This document shows, one piece after another, positions 56,468 through 64,000 of a DNA stretch of 64,000 nucleotides (positions are counted from its first letter, which is position 1; each line of letters starts with the position of its first letter). The DNA comes from Kitasatospora gansuensis (lineage in GTDB: Bacteria; Actinomycetota; Actinomycetes; Streptomycetales; Streptomycetaceae). Under the pieces are notes generated by a model. That model did not search any database, was not told the DNA's origin, and saw nothing but the letters and a program-made list of their open reading frames with translations. The stretch covers positions 3,968,001-4,032,000 of the forward strand of contig NZ_JACHJR010000001.1 of the NCBI RefSeq assembly GCF_014203705.1, given 5' to 3'. The position numbers were made by a program, and so were the translations under genes.

Positions 56468-57712
56468 TCAGCCGCTCCGCAGTGCTTTGAGCGGGTCGGT
56501 ACGGGCCGCTCGCAGCGACGGGTACAGCCCGGCGAGCAGTCCGATCACGCTGCCGATCAGCGGGGCGGTCAGGGTGGCGGCGGGCTGCATCACCGCCGTC
56601 CAGTCCCGGGCGGCCGCCACCGCGAGCACGGTCAGTACGCCCAGGCTGGTGCCGACCAGGCCGCCCAGGGTGCCGAGCACGGTCGACTCGGTGAGGAACT
56701 GGGCCGCGATGTGCCTGGTCCTGGCGCCGAGGGCGCGGCGCAGGCCGATCTCCTCGGTGCGTTCGAGGACGGCTACCAGGGTGGTGTTGGCGATGCCTAC
56801 CGCGCCGACCAGCAGGCAGATCGCGGCCAGGGCGAGGAAGAGCCCGGTCAGGTCGGAGGTGACCTCGTCGCGGAGGCTGTGCGGGTCCGGGGGCGGGGTC
56901 ACGGTGAAAGCGGTTGGGGTGTCCGGCCGGAGGGCGACGGCGGCCTGTTCGGCGACCACGGCCGCCGCGCCGACCCGGGTGGCGATCAGCCCCTGGGCGC
57001 TGCGGTCGCCCTCGGTGCCGGGGTTGCCGAACTGGGCCAGTGCCGTACTGGCCGGGATGATCGCGCCCAGCAGGGTTGCGGACTGCCGTCGGACGTCCGA
57101 GTAGATCCCGATCACGGTGTACGGCAGGCCGTTGAGGAAGACGGCGGGCTGGGCGTCCAGCCGGCTCACCCCGAGCCGCTCGGCCGCGGCCTGACCGAGC
57201 ATCACCACCGGCTGCGCGGTGTGCTCGGCGAAGGCGTCCAACGGCACGCCGGTCAGCAGGGTCGGGGCCATCGCCGCGACGGCGCCGGGGGTGGCGGCGA
57301 AGACGGTCGGGCCTGGGGTCTCCGTGCCGGTGGGCCGGCTGGAGAGCACCGGGTTGCCCGGCACGGTCCACCAGACCCCGGCCGCCTCGACGCCGTCGAT
57401 CCGGCGCAGCCGCTCGTCGGCGTCCGCCGGGAAGCTCATCGGCGGGTTGACCCCCGGGGGGCCGGTGTCGGTCCCGGGGCGGTCGGCGACAGTCACGGTG
57501 GTGGCCCTGGTCAGGTCGAACTGCTCGCCGATCTGTCCTGAGGCGGTCGCGGTCAGGCCGAGCACCGCGACCAGGGCGCCGACCCCGAGCACGGTGCCCA
57601 GCGCGGTGAGCACCGAGCGGCCGGGGCGCTGGAGGATGCCGGACAGCGCCTCCGTACCGAGGTCCCGGGCGCTGAGCCGCGAACCCGGCTCCGGCAGGGT
57701 GCTGTCGGCCAT
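56468..57712 (-). CDS. MacB-type ABC transporter permease (FtsX family)
   Basis: 414 residues. First membrane helix near 35-60, a large outside domain (MacB_PCD) to about 275, then three helices of the FtsX domain (LFLALAAICLLVGAVGIANTTLVAVLER with EEIGLRRALGARTRHI after it). This is the mechanotransmission type of permease. The ATG shares its A with the TGA of the ATPase gene upstream, so the two are coupled. It forms a tripartite-like set with the ATPase and the HlyD-like protein. Confidence 0.93.
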   Translation of the reverse strand: MADSTLPEPGSRLSARDLGTEALSGILQRPGRSVLTALGTVLGVGALVAVLGLTATASGQIGEQFDLTRATTVTVADRPGTDTGPPGVNPPMSFPADADERLRRIDGVEAAGVWWTVPGNPVLSSRPTGTETPGPTVFAATPGAVAAMAPTLLTGVPLDAFAEHTAQPVVMLGQAAAERLGVSRLDAQPAVFLNGLPYTVIGIYSDVRRQSATLLGAIIPASTALAQFGNPGTEGDRSAQGLIATRVGAAAVVAEQAAVALRPDTPTAFTVTPPPDPHSLRDEVTSDLTGLFLALAAICLLVGAVGIANTTLVAVLERTEEIGLRRALGARTRHIAAQFLTESTVLGTLGGLVGTSLGVLTVLAVAAARDWTAVMQPAATLTAPLIGSVIGLLAGLYPSLRAARTDPLKALRSG

Positions 57713-58416
57713 CAGCTGATCGCCTCCGTCGGCTCGGACAGCACGCCGTCCCGGAGCGCCACCCGCCGTCCGGCCCGGGCGGCGACCGCCGGGTCGTGCG
57801 AGATCACCACCAGCGTGTATCCCTGCGCGTGCAGTTCGTCGAAGTGGTCCAGCACCGCCCCGGCGCCGGCGGAGTCGAGATCGCCGGTCGGTTCGTCACA
57901 GAGCAGCAGACTCGGCCGGTTGACCAGCGCCCGGGCGATCGCCACCCGCTGCCGTTCGCCGCCGGACATCGTGGTGGGCAGCGCGTCCTGCCGGTGCGTC
58001 AGTCCGACCAGCCGCAGCGCCTCCCGCGCCGCCTCGGCCCGTCGGGCCCGGGGCACCTGGTGGTAGACCTGAGCCAGCACGACGTTCTCCTCGGCGGTCC
58101 GGTGCGGCAGCAGGTGGAAGGACTGGAACACGAACCCGATCCGCCGCCCGCGCAGCGTGGACCGGTCCCGGTCGCCGAGCGCGCCGGTGTCGATGCCGTC
58201 CAGCTCGTACCGGCCCCCGCTCGGGGTGTCGAGCAGGCCGAGCAGGTGCAGCAGGACGGACTTGCCGGAGCCGGACGGGCCGGTGACGGACAGGTACTCG
58301 CCCTGACGGACGCTCAGGTCGGCGGGGTGCAGGGCGGTGAAAGGCGGCTTGCCGCCGAAGCTGCGGCTGATCCCGCTGAGCCGGATGACGGGGGCCGGCC
58401 GGACGTCGGTGCTCAC
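57712..58416 (-). CDS. MacB-type ABC transporter ATP-binding protein
   Basis: 234 residues. Walker A GPSGSGKSVLL, signature MSGGERQRVAIARAL, Walker B SLLLCDEPTGDLD, switch His in VISHDP. LolD/MacB class. The GTG start overlaps the upstream HlyD-like stop as GTGA. It powers the FtsX-type permease coded next. Confidence 0.95.
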   Translation of the reverse strand: MSTDVRPAPVIRLSGISRSFGGKPPFTALHPADLSVRQGEYLSVTGPSGSGKSVLLHLLGLLDTPSGGRYELDGIDTGALGDRDRSTLRGRRIGFVFQSFHLLPHRTAEENVVLAQVYHQVPRARRAEAAREALRLVGLTHRQDALPTTMSGGERQRVAIARALVNRPSLLLCDEPTGDLDSAGAGAVLDHFDELHAQGYTLVVISHDPAVAARAGRRVALRDGVLSEPTEAIS

Positions 58417-59834
58417 CTCCCGACCACCACCTGGTCGCCCGCCCGCAGCTCGCTCCCGTCGGCCGGGACGACGGCGACCATGCCCTCGGCCGTGACGCCG
58501 GTGGTCACCGCCACGGTCGTCCGGTCGCCGTCGGCGTTCACCGTGGTGACCGTGGTCTTCCCCGCGGCGTCGGTGGAGATCGCCGCCACCGGGACGGCGG
58601 TGACGGGCCGGCCGGAGTCCTGCTTGCGGATGGTGATCCGGACGTTCCGGCCGCTCAGTGCGCCGGGCGGGTCGGCGGCCGGGGTGACGGTGACCGGTAC
58701 GTAGGGGAGGGCGTCGGCGGTGGGCACCGGGGGAGCTGCGGCCGGGGCCGTCCCGCCGATGGTGACCACCCTCCCGGCCGGCGGGGTGGTGCTCAGGGCG
58801 CCGAGCTCGGCGACGGTGCCGGTGAACCTGGTGCCGGTCTCCTCGGCCAGGATCTCCACGGTCATGCCCGGTACGACCGTCGCGGCCTGAGCGGGCGTCA
58901 GCTGCCCGGTGACGGTCAGGCCCCCGCTGCTGAGCGAGAGCAGGGCGCCCGACACCGGCATGCCCACCGAGCTGGTCACGGCGGTCACCGAGGCGGGCAG
59001 GGCCGGCAGGAAGACCACGTGCGCCGCCGGGACCATCGGTCCGTTCGCCGCGACGGCCTTCGCCAGCGCGGCCTTCTCGGTGGCCAACTGGCGTCTGGCC
59101 GCCGAGAGTTGCTGGTCGATGCCGGGGGCGTACCGGTCGTTCTGTCGCTGCGCGGTGAGGGTGTCCACGGCCTGCTGGGCGGCGTCCACGGCCTTCTGGC
59201 CCGCGTCCACCGCCTGCTCGGTGGCCGCGCCGGTGACCGGTACGGGATGGTCGATGGCCCGGTAGAAGGCGGTCACCGCCCGTTTGGTGCCGGGGCCGAA
59301 GAAGCCCTTCTGGTCGGAACCGGCCTGGTGCCCCAACTCCGCCAGCGCCTCCTGGAGTTCCACCACGTCGGGGCCGCTGGACCCGGGCTTCAGGTCCCGG
59401 TAGGCGGGGACCGGGCCCTTGAGGAGGTACAGCGGCTGCCCGGACACCTCGGCGAGCAGCTGGCCGCTGCCCACCGAGTCGCCCGGCTTCACGTACAGCC
59501 CGGACAGGTAGAGCTGGGTGACGTCGGGGGAGGCCGGGACCGGGACCACGTCGTACCGGGTCACCGGGTGGACCGCCGCCCGCGCGGTCACCGCCGGATT
59601 CAGCACCCGGCTGACCACGGCGGCGGTCAGCAGGCTCCGGGGCGGCGGCGCGGTCTGCGCGGCGCGCTCCGCCGGGGACTTGACCAGGGTGGCGGCGGCC
59701 ATGCCGCCCAGCGAGACCACGGCCGCTCCGGTGGCCACCGCGACCAGGACGCGCCGACGTCGGCTGCCGGTGGGCCCGGTCACCGGACCACGACCGGGCT
59801 GCGCGAACTTCCCATGCCGAAACAACCGTCCCAT
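58413..59834 (-). CDS. HlyD-like membrane fusion protein with peptidoglycan-binding domain
   Basis: 473 residues from the ATG at 59834 with GGAG 7 nt upstream; the longer frame has no support. A basic N-terminus and a membrane helix near 40-60 anchor it; residues about 150-210 form a peptidoglycan-binding type 1 domain (VVELQEALAELGHQAGSDQKG), followed by a coiled coil (about 220-280) and beta-barrel adaptor strands. Gram-positive MacA-like adaptors of this layout pair with MacB-type ABC transporters for export of antibiotics or peptides. Confidence 0.9.
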   Translation of the reverse strand: MGRLFRHGKFAQPGRGPVTGPTGSRRRRVLVAVATGAAVVSLGGMAAATLVKSPAERAAQTAPPPRSLLTAAVVSRVLNPAVTARAAVHPVTRYDVVPVPASPDVTQLYLSGLYVKPGDSVGSGQLLAEVSGQPLYLLKGPVPAYRDLKPGSSGPDVVELQEALAELGHQAGSDQKGFFGPGTKRAVTAFYRAIDHPVPVTGAATEQAVDAGQKAVDAAQQAVDTLTAQRQNDRYAPGIDQQLSAARRQLATEKAALAKAVAANGPMVPAAHVVFLPALPASVTAVTSSVGMPVSGALLSLSSGGLTVTGQLTPAQAATVVPGMTVEILAEETGTRFTGTVAELGALSTTPPAGRVVTIGGTAPAAAPPVPTADALPYVPVTVTPAADPPGALSGRNVRITIRKQDSGRPVTAVPVAAISTDAAGKTTVTTVNADGDRTTVAVTTGVTAEGMVAVVPADGSELRAGDQVVVGR

Positions 59835-60132
59835 CCGATGTCTCCAGCCCCACTGCTCGGCGTAGCTGCTCTCGACCTCCAGGACCACCGTGCTCCAGGA
59901 CCACCGCGTCCGTCCCATCCTGCCGTCGATCCCCGCCGGGGCGGTGGCGAGCGGCCCGGGGCTCGCCGTCGGCAGCCCGGATGGCCGATGCGGGCACCGG
60001 CCGAGGCACCCGCGCTTCACCGTTGTGTCACCGTTGTTGAGTTCACAGCGTCATGTCCGTGTACGGGCATATGCTCGGGGTCGAAGACCGGTCCCCCATC
60101 CGGCTTCCGCCCTCCCTCAACTCAGGAGCAGC
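59835..60132. other. Divergent intergenic region between efflux operon and aminopeptidase gene
   Basis: About 300 bp without a convincing gene. CACCGTTGT occurs twice close together near 60018-60040, and GCATATGC is a small palindrome near 60068. Promoters for both directions must lie here, but I cannot place them with confidence. Confidence 0.5.
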
Positions 60133-61428
60133 ATGTCGACCGCCGTCCGCCCGGCCTCCTTCGACCGAACGCACACCGACGACCTGATCGCCTTCCTCGG
60201 CACCTCGCCGTCACCGTTCCACGCGGTGGCCAGTGCCGCCGAGCGGCTCGAGAAGGTCGGCTTCCGTCGAGTGGCCGAGACCGAGGCCTGGGACGCGGCC
60301 GCCGGCGGCCGGTACGTCATCCGCGGCGGCGCGCTGATCGCCTGGTACGTCCCCGAGGGGGCCGGTCCCGAGACCCCGTTCCGGGTGGTCGGCACGCACA
60401 CCGACTCGCCGAACCTGCGGGTCAAGCCGGTGCCGGACACCGGCTCGGCCGGCTGGCGGCAGATCGCGGTCGAGGTCTACGGCGGCGTCCCGCTGAACAC
60501 CTGGCTGGACCGCGACCTCGGCCTGTCCGGCCGACTGGCGCTGCGCGACGGCAGCGTGACGCTGGTTCAGATCGACGAGCCGCTGCTGCGGGTGCCGCAG
60601 CTGGCGATCCACCTGGACCGCCAGGTGAACGAGGGCCTGAAGCTCGACAAGCAGCGTCACCTGACGCCGATCTGGGGGATCGGCACGGTCAACGAGGGCT
60701 CCCTGGTCGAGTACGTGGCCGAGCGGGCCGGGGTGCCGGCCGACGCCGTCGTCGGCTGGGACTTGATGACGCACGACGTCCAGCCGCCGTCCTACCTGGG
60801 CCGCGACCGCGAGCTGCTGGCCGGGCCCCGGCTGGACAACCTGCTCTCGGTGCACGCCGGCACCGCCGCGCTGGCCGCCGTCGCGGGCACCGCGCTGCCG
60901 TACATCCCGGTGCTGGCCGCCTTCGACCACGAGGAGACCGGCAGCGAGTCCGACACCGGCGCCCAGGGCCCGCTGCTCGGCAACGTGCTGGACCGCAGCG
61001 TCTACGCCCGGGGCGGTACCCCCGAGGACCGCGCCCGCGCGCTGGCCGGGACGGTCTGCCTGTCCTCCGACATGGGGCACGCGGTGCACCCCAACTACAG
61101 CGAGCGGCACGAGCCCGGGCACCACCCGATGCCCAACGGCGGCCCGATCCTCAAGGTCAACGTCAACAACCGCTACGCCACCGACGCGGTCGGCCGGGCG
61201 GTGTTCGCCGCCGCCTGCGAGAAGGCCGGCGTGCCGTGGCAGACCTTCGTCTCCAACAACTCGATGCCCTGCGGCACCACGATCGGCCCGATCACCGCGG
61301 CCCGGCTCGGCATCACCACGGTCGACTGCGGCATCGCGGCGCTCTCGATGCACTCGGCCCGCGAGCTGTGCGGCGCGGACGACCCGTACCTGCTGGCGGC
61401 GGCGCTCAAGGCCTTCCTGGAGGGCTGA
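60133..61428 (+). CDS. M18 family metallo-aminopeptidase
   Basis: 431 residues, ATG after AGGAG. The zinc-site motifs of M18 aspartyl aminopeptidases appear in order: VVGTHTDSPNLRVKP, PRLDNLLSVHAG, AFDHEETGSES with the catalytic Glu, SSDMGHAVHPNY and AALSMHSARE. It removes N-terminal residues from peptides in the cytoplasm. There is no signal peptide. A perfect 17-bp hairpin ends the unit. Confidence 0.95.
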   Translation: MSTAVRPASFDRTHTDDLIAFLGTSPSPFHAVASAAERLEKVGFRRVAETEAWDAAAGGRYVIRGGALIAWYVPEGAGPETPFRVVGTHTDSPNLRVKPVPDTGSAGWRQIAVEVYGGVPLNTWLDRDLGLSGRLALRDGSVTLVQIDEPLLRVPQLAIHLDRQVNEGLKLDKQRHLTPIWGIGTVNEGSLVEYVAERAGVPADAVVGWDLMTHDVQPPSYLGRDRELLAGPRLDNLLSVHAGTAALAAVAGTALPYIPVLAAFDHEETGSESDTGAQGPLLGNVLDRSVYARGGTPEDRARALAGTVCLSSDMGHAVHPNYSERHEPGHHPMPNGGPILKVNVNNRYATDAVGRAVFAAACEKAGVPWQTFVSNNSMPCGTTIGPITAARLGITTVDCGIAALSMHSARELCGADDPYLLAAALKAFLEG

Positions 61429-61435
61429 CGGACGC

Positions 61436-61473
61436 CGAAGGGGGCGCCCACCGGATGGTGGGCGCCCCCTTCG
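61436..61473. terminator. 17-bp-stem bidirectional terminator
   Basis: Arms 61436-61452 and 61457-61473 pair perfectly with a GGAT loop, between the aminopeptidase and the convergent DUF350 gene. Confidence 0.85.
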
Positions 61474-61498
61474 TGACGTTCGGTCTTATGACGCTCGG

Positions 61499-61921
61499 TC
61501 AGGCGATCGAGGCGGCGATGATCGCGGCCACCGCGAGGTTGCAGCTGGCGGTGACCCAGACCGCCGGGTGCGGCTCCGGGTCGACCAGGATGGCGCCGAG
61601 CTTGCCCGGGGTGACCACGTCCAGCAGCCAGAAGGCCACCGCCATCAGGACCAGGCCGAGCAGGCCGAAGGTGGCCGTCGCGGCCAGGCCCTTCCCGAAG
61701 TCGTCGTAGGTGTACATGATCGCGGTGAAGACGATCCCGCCGATCCCGAGCAGCGCGGAGCTGAGCACCACGGCCGCGTTGCGGTTGCGCTCCACCCAGA
61801 TCTGGTGGCCGAGCTTGCCGGGCGTCAGCACGTCGACCAGCCCGACGCCGAGCAGCAGCAGGACCACCCCGACGGCGCCGAATACGGCAGCCGCGCCAAG
61901 CCCGTTGACGATGTCGTGCAC
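61499..61921 (-). CDS. DUF350 membrane protein
   Basis: 140 residues from a GTG with AGGGGG upstream. Two tandem copies of a two-helix unit, each with the DUF350 signature: VDVLTPGKLGHQIW near 30-45 and LDVVTPGKLGAILV near 100-113. In E. coli the DUF350 protein YjfL is coded next to a glutathionylspermidine-synthase-like protein, and the same pairing occurs here. It is divergent from the lipoprotein gene. Confidence 0.9.
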   Translation of the reverse strand: MHDIVNGLGAAAVFGAVGVVLLLLGVGLVDVLTPGKLGHQIWVERNRNAAVVLSSALLGIGGIVFTAIMYTYDDFGKGLAATATFGLLGLVLMAVAFWLLDVVTPGKLGAILVDPEPHPAVWVTASCNLAVAAIIAASIA

Positions 61922-62009
61922 GGTGAGCCCCCTGGGAGGAACGAGTCGGTGTCCCGGCCCGGGACCGGCCAAAAGATATCCCATCGGGTCGGTTTCCGGA
62001 CCTCCCCAG

Positions 62010-62015
62010 TAGCAT
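62010..62015 (+). promoter_or_regulatory. -10 element of a leaderless promoter for the small lipoprotein gene
   Basis: TAGCAT ends 8 nt before the ATG at 62024, and no ribosome site is visible. Confidence 0.45.
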
Positions 62016-62023
62016 CGTCGGCC

Positions 62024-62329
62024 ATGACCTCCACTCCGGTACCCGAGCGCAGACGCTCGGGCTTCGTCGCCCTCGGCATGGTCGGCACCCTGGCACTGGC
62101 GCTGACCAGCTGCTCGTCGAGCGGCAACGCGCCGCGCCGCTGCGTCGACCCGGGCAGCCTCAAGGTGCTGGACAACCACTCCTGCTCGGACGGCAAGACG
62201 GCGGCCGGCCGCTGGTACTACTGCGGCTCCGGCTCGGGCATCGCCACCGGCGGCACCTTCGCCAAGGGCGACACCAAGCGCGGCGGCTTCGGCTGCCCGA
62301 GCGGCTCGAGCGGTTCGGGCGGAGGTTGA
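62024..62329 (+). CDS. Small secreted lipoprotein with conserved cysteines
   Basis: 101 residues. Signal peptide with lipobox-like LTSC (Cys30). The mature part has Cys at 40, 54, 67 and 91, enough for two disulfides, and a Gly/Ser-rich end. It may be the counterpart of the lipoprotein YjfM of the E. coli yjfLMC group, judged by position only. The GSP-synthase-like gene starts 5 nt after its stop. Confidence 0.8.
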   Translation: MTSTPVPERRRSGFVALGMVGTLALALTSCSSSGNAPRRCVDPGSLKVLDNHSCSDGKTAAGRWYYCGSGSGIATGGTFAKGDTKRGGFGCPSGSSGSGGG

Positions 62330-62334
62330 TCCTG

Positions 62335-63555
62335 ATGCGCCGTCACACCATCGACCCCCGCCCCGACTGGCAGCCCACCGTGGAGGGCCAGGGCCTGATC
62401 TACGCGGTCTGCGAGGACCCCTGCAACCAGGGCGGCCCGCACGCCTACTGGGACGAGAGCGCGTACTACGAGTTCTCGCTGCCCGAGGTCGAGGCGCTGG
62501 AGGAGGTGGTCGAGGAGCTGCACGAGCTCTGCCTGACGGCCGTCGAGCACGTGGTGCGGACGGAGCGGTACGCCGACTACGGCCTGACGGACCCTCGGCT
62601 CACCGCGGTGATCGCCGAGTCCTGGCGGCGCCGCGACGAACAGCCGTCGGTGTACGGGCGGTTCGACCTGGCGTACGACGGCGTCGGCCCGGCCAAGCTG
62701 TTCGAGTACAACGCGGACACCCCGACCTCGCTGATCGAGGCGGCCGGCCCGCAGTGGTTCTGGATGGAGGAGCGCTTCCCCGGCGCCGACCAGTGGAACT
62801 CGCTGCACGAGCGCCTGGTCGCCTCCTGGCAGCGGCAGAAGCACCTGCTGCCGCCCGGTCCGGTGCACTTCGCGCACTCGCGTGGCGACAGCGAGGGCGA
62901 GGACTGGATGACCACCCTCTACCTCCAGGAGACCGCCGAGCAGGCCGGGATCGAGACCGTCGGCATCGCCATGGAGGACATCGGCCTGGACGGGCTGACC
63001 GGCCGGTTCGTCGACCTCGACCAGCGGTTCATCCGTTCGGTCTTCAAGCTCTACCCGTGGGAGTGGCTGACCGAGGAGGAGTTCGCCCCGGCCCTGCTCG
63101 GCGGGATCGACCTCGGCGGCTCCACCGGCAGCACGCTGTGGATCGAACCGGCCTGGAAGATGCTGCTGTCCAACAAGGCCCTGCTCGCCGTCCTCTGGGA
63201 GCTCAACCCCGGCCACCCCAACCTGCTGCCCGCCTACCTGGACGGCCCGCGCGAGCTGGTGGAGACCGGGTACGCGATGAAGCCGCTGCTCGGCCGCGAG
63301 GGCGCGGGCGTCCGGATCGTCGAACCGGACGGCAGCCAGACCCGGCTGGCCGCGTGGGCGGGCGATCCGGACCGGTACGGCGCCGAGGGCTTCTGCTACC
63401 AGCAGCTCTGCCCGCTCCCGGACTTCGACGGCAACCGCCCGGTGCTCGGCACCTGGGTGGTCGACGGCGAGGCCGCCGGCCTCGGCATCCGCGAGACCGA
63501 CGACAGCCCGATCACCCACCAGGGCGCCCGCTTCCTGCCGCACCTGATCCGCTGA
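62335..63555 (+). CDS. Glutathionylspermidine synthase family (ATP-grasp) protein
   Basis: 406 residues; ATG with GGAGG 9 nt upstream. KLFEYNADTPTSLIEAA, LYPWEWLTEEEF, WIEPAWKMLLSNKALLAVLWEL and MKPLLGREGAGVRI are motifs of the GSP synthase-like ATP-grasp fold, which joins a carboxylate to an amine with ATP. The amidase half of E. coli Gsp is missing. Streptomycetes make mycothiol, not glutathione, so the true substrate must differ. It is grouped with a lipoprotein and a DUF350 gene. Confidence 0.92.
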   Translation: MRRHTIDPRPDWQPTVEGQGLIYAVCEDPCNQGGPHAYWDESAYYEFSLPEVEALEEVVEELHELCLTAVEHVVRTERYADYGLTDPRLTAVIAESWRRRDEQPSVYGRFDLAYDGVGPAKLFEYNADTPTSLIEAAGPQWFWMEERFPGADQWNSLHERLVASWQRQKHLLPPGPVHFAHSRGDSEGEDWMTTLYLQETAEQAGIETVGIAMEDIGLDGLTGRFVDLDQRFIRSVFKLYPWEWLTEEEFAPALLGGIDLGGSTGSTLWIEPAWKMLLSNKALLAVLWELNPGHPNLLPAYLDGPRELVETGYAMKPLLGREGAGVRIVEPDGSQTRLAAWAGDPDRYGAEGFCYQQLCPLPDFDGNRPVLGTWVVDGEAAGLGIRETDDSPITHQGARFLPHLIR

Positions 63556-63617
63556 CGGGCCTGCTGGGGCCTTTGCGTACCGGAATCAGCCGTGGCCCGA
63601 TGCGGTTGGATGGGGGC

Positions 63618-64000
63618 ATGGCTACTCGTGCACGTGTCCGCGCCCCCGAACTGGTGGGGAAGGGCGGCTGGCTCAACACCGGCGGCAAGGATCTGTCGCT
63701 GGCTGACTTCCGCGGCAAGATCCTGGTCCTCGACTTCTGGACCTTCTGCTGCATCAACTGTCTCCACGTCCTGGACGAGCTCCGGGAGCTCGAGGAGAAG
63801 CACCGCGACACCGTGGTGATCGTCGGCGTCCACTCGCCCAAGTTCGTGCACGAGGCCGACCACCAGGCCGTGGTGGACGCGGTGGCCCGGTACGAGGTGC
63901 ACCACCCGGTGCTGGACGACCCGGAGCTGGTGACCTGGAAGCAGTACGCGGTCCGGGCCTGGCCGACGCTGGTGGTGATCGACCCGGAGGGGTACGTGGT
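63618..64000 (+). CDS. Thioredoxin-fold protein of the NHL-repeat type, N-terminal part (cut by window edge)
   Basis: 127 residues visible; the gene runs off the window. The thioredoxin fold has FWTFCCINCLHVLDEL, where the CxxC site is CINC with an extra Cys before it, and a cis-Pro in AWPTLVVID. This CCINC form is typical of the larger NHLRC2-like proteins that carry NHL beta-propeller repeats after the thioredoxin domain; that part would lie beyond the window. The ATG has no strong ribosome site, and TTGGAT 6 nt upstream may be a leaderless -10. Confidence 0.88.
   Translation, partial: MATRARVRAPELVGKGGWLNTGGKDLSLADFRGKILVLDFWTFCCINCLHVLDELRELEEKHRDTVVIVGVHSPKFVHEADHQAVVDAVARYEVHHPVLDDPELVTWKQYAVRAWPTLVVIDPEGYV

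Overview
The window is very GC-rich DNA (nearly every codon ends in G or C) with GTG/TTG starts, many 4-nt ATGA/GTGA gene overlaps, apparent leaderless promoters and the gene set of a streptomycete (Streptomyces or Kitasatospora type). The cyd - serS - pheA order with a DnaA-box cluster next to serS suggests the conserved chromosomal core, not an arm, island or plasmid. I see no tRNA or rRNA gene, CRISPR array, phage or transposase gene.

Layout. 1-9812 (+): the end of an OmpR-type two-component pair, a Rex-type operator, the cytochrome bd operon cydA-cydB-cydDC (fused), and a DevS/DosS-like GAF kinase that keeps the haem-histidine position. 9824-12952 (-): a HAD phosphatase, a lipoprotein, an SGNH hydrolase and a membrane protein, the last divergent from a MarR regulator. 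13564-18389: an AraC regulator, a sterol-desaturase-type hydroxylase and a 909-residue secreted beta-helix protein. 18505-26706 (+): an LLM oxidoreductase, a four-gene operon of paralogous one-pass membrane proteins, and a double ABC transporter operon. 26852-32022: MFS transporter with FCD-GntR regulator, Spo0M-like protein, LCP cell-wall ligase. 32046-35760 (-): HAD-serS pair, a 700-bp non-coding region with a DnaA-box cluster, pheA. 36200-42301 (-): copper handling and DyP peroxidase. 42533-46883: anti-sigma-type kinase, LysR, epimerase, GH13 alpha-glucosidase behind CTGCAAG repeats. 46949-54400: mixed small genes including an amidase, TetR, a MerR/sliding-clamp fusion, a PP2C-like protein, pirin and SseB. 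54558-64000: acyl-CoA dehydrogenase, MacB-type efflux operon, M18 aminopeptidase, a DUF350/lipoprotein/glutathionylspermidine-synthase-like group and the start of a thioredoxin/NHL protein.

Three things stand out. (1) Five copies of an 88-116 bp element with 16-bp terminal inverted repeats and a conserved core are scattered between genes; one forms the 3' end of the amidase gene. (2) A cluster of DnaA boxes lies between serS and pheA, away from any dnaA/dnaN, which suggests a DnaA-titration site like the one described in S. coelicolor. (3) A MerR regulator is fused to the last two domains of a DNA polymerase III beta clamp.
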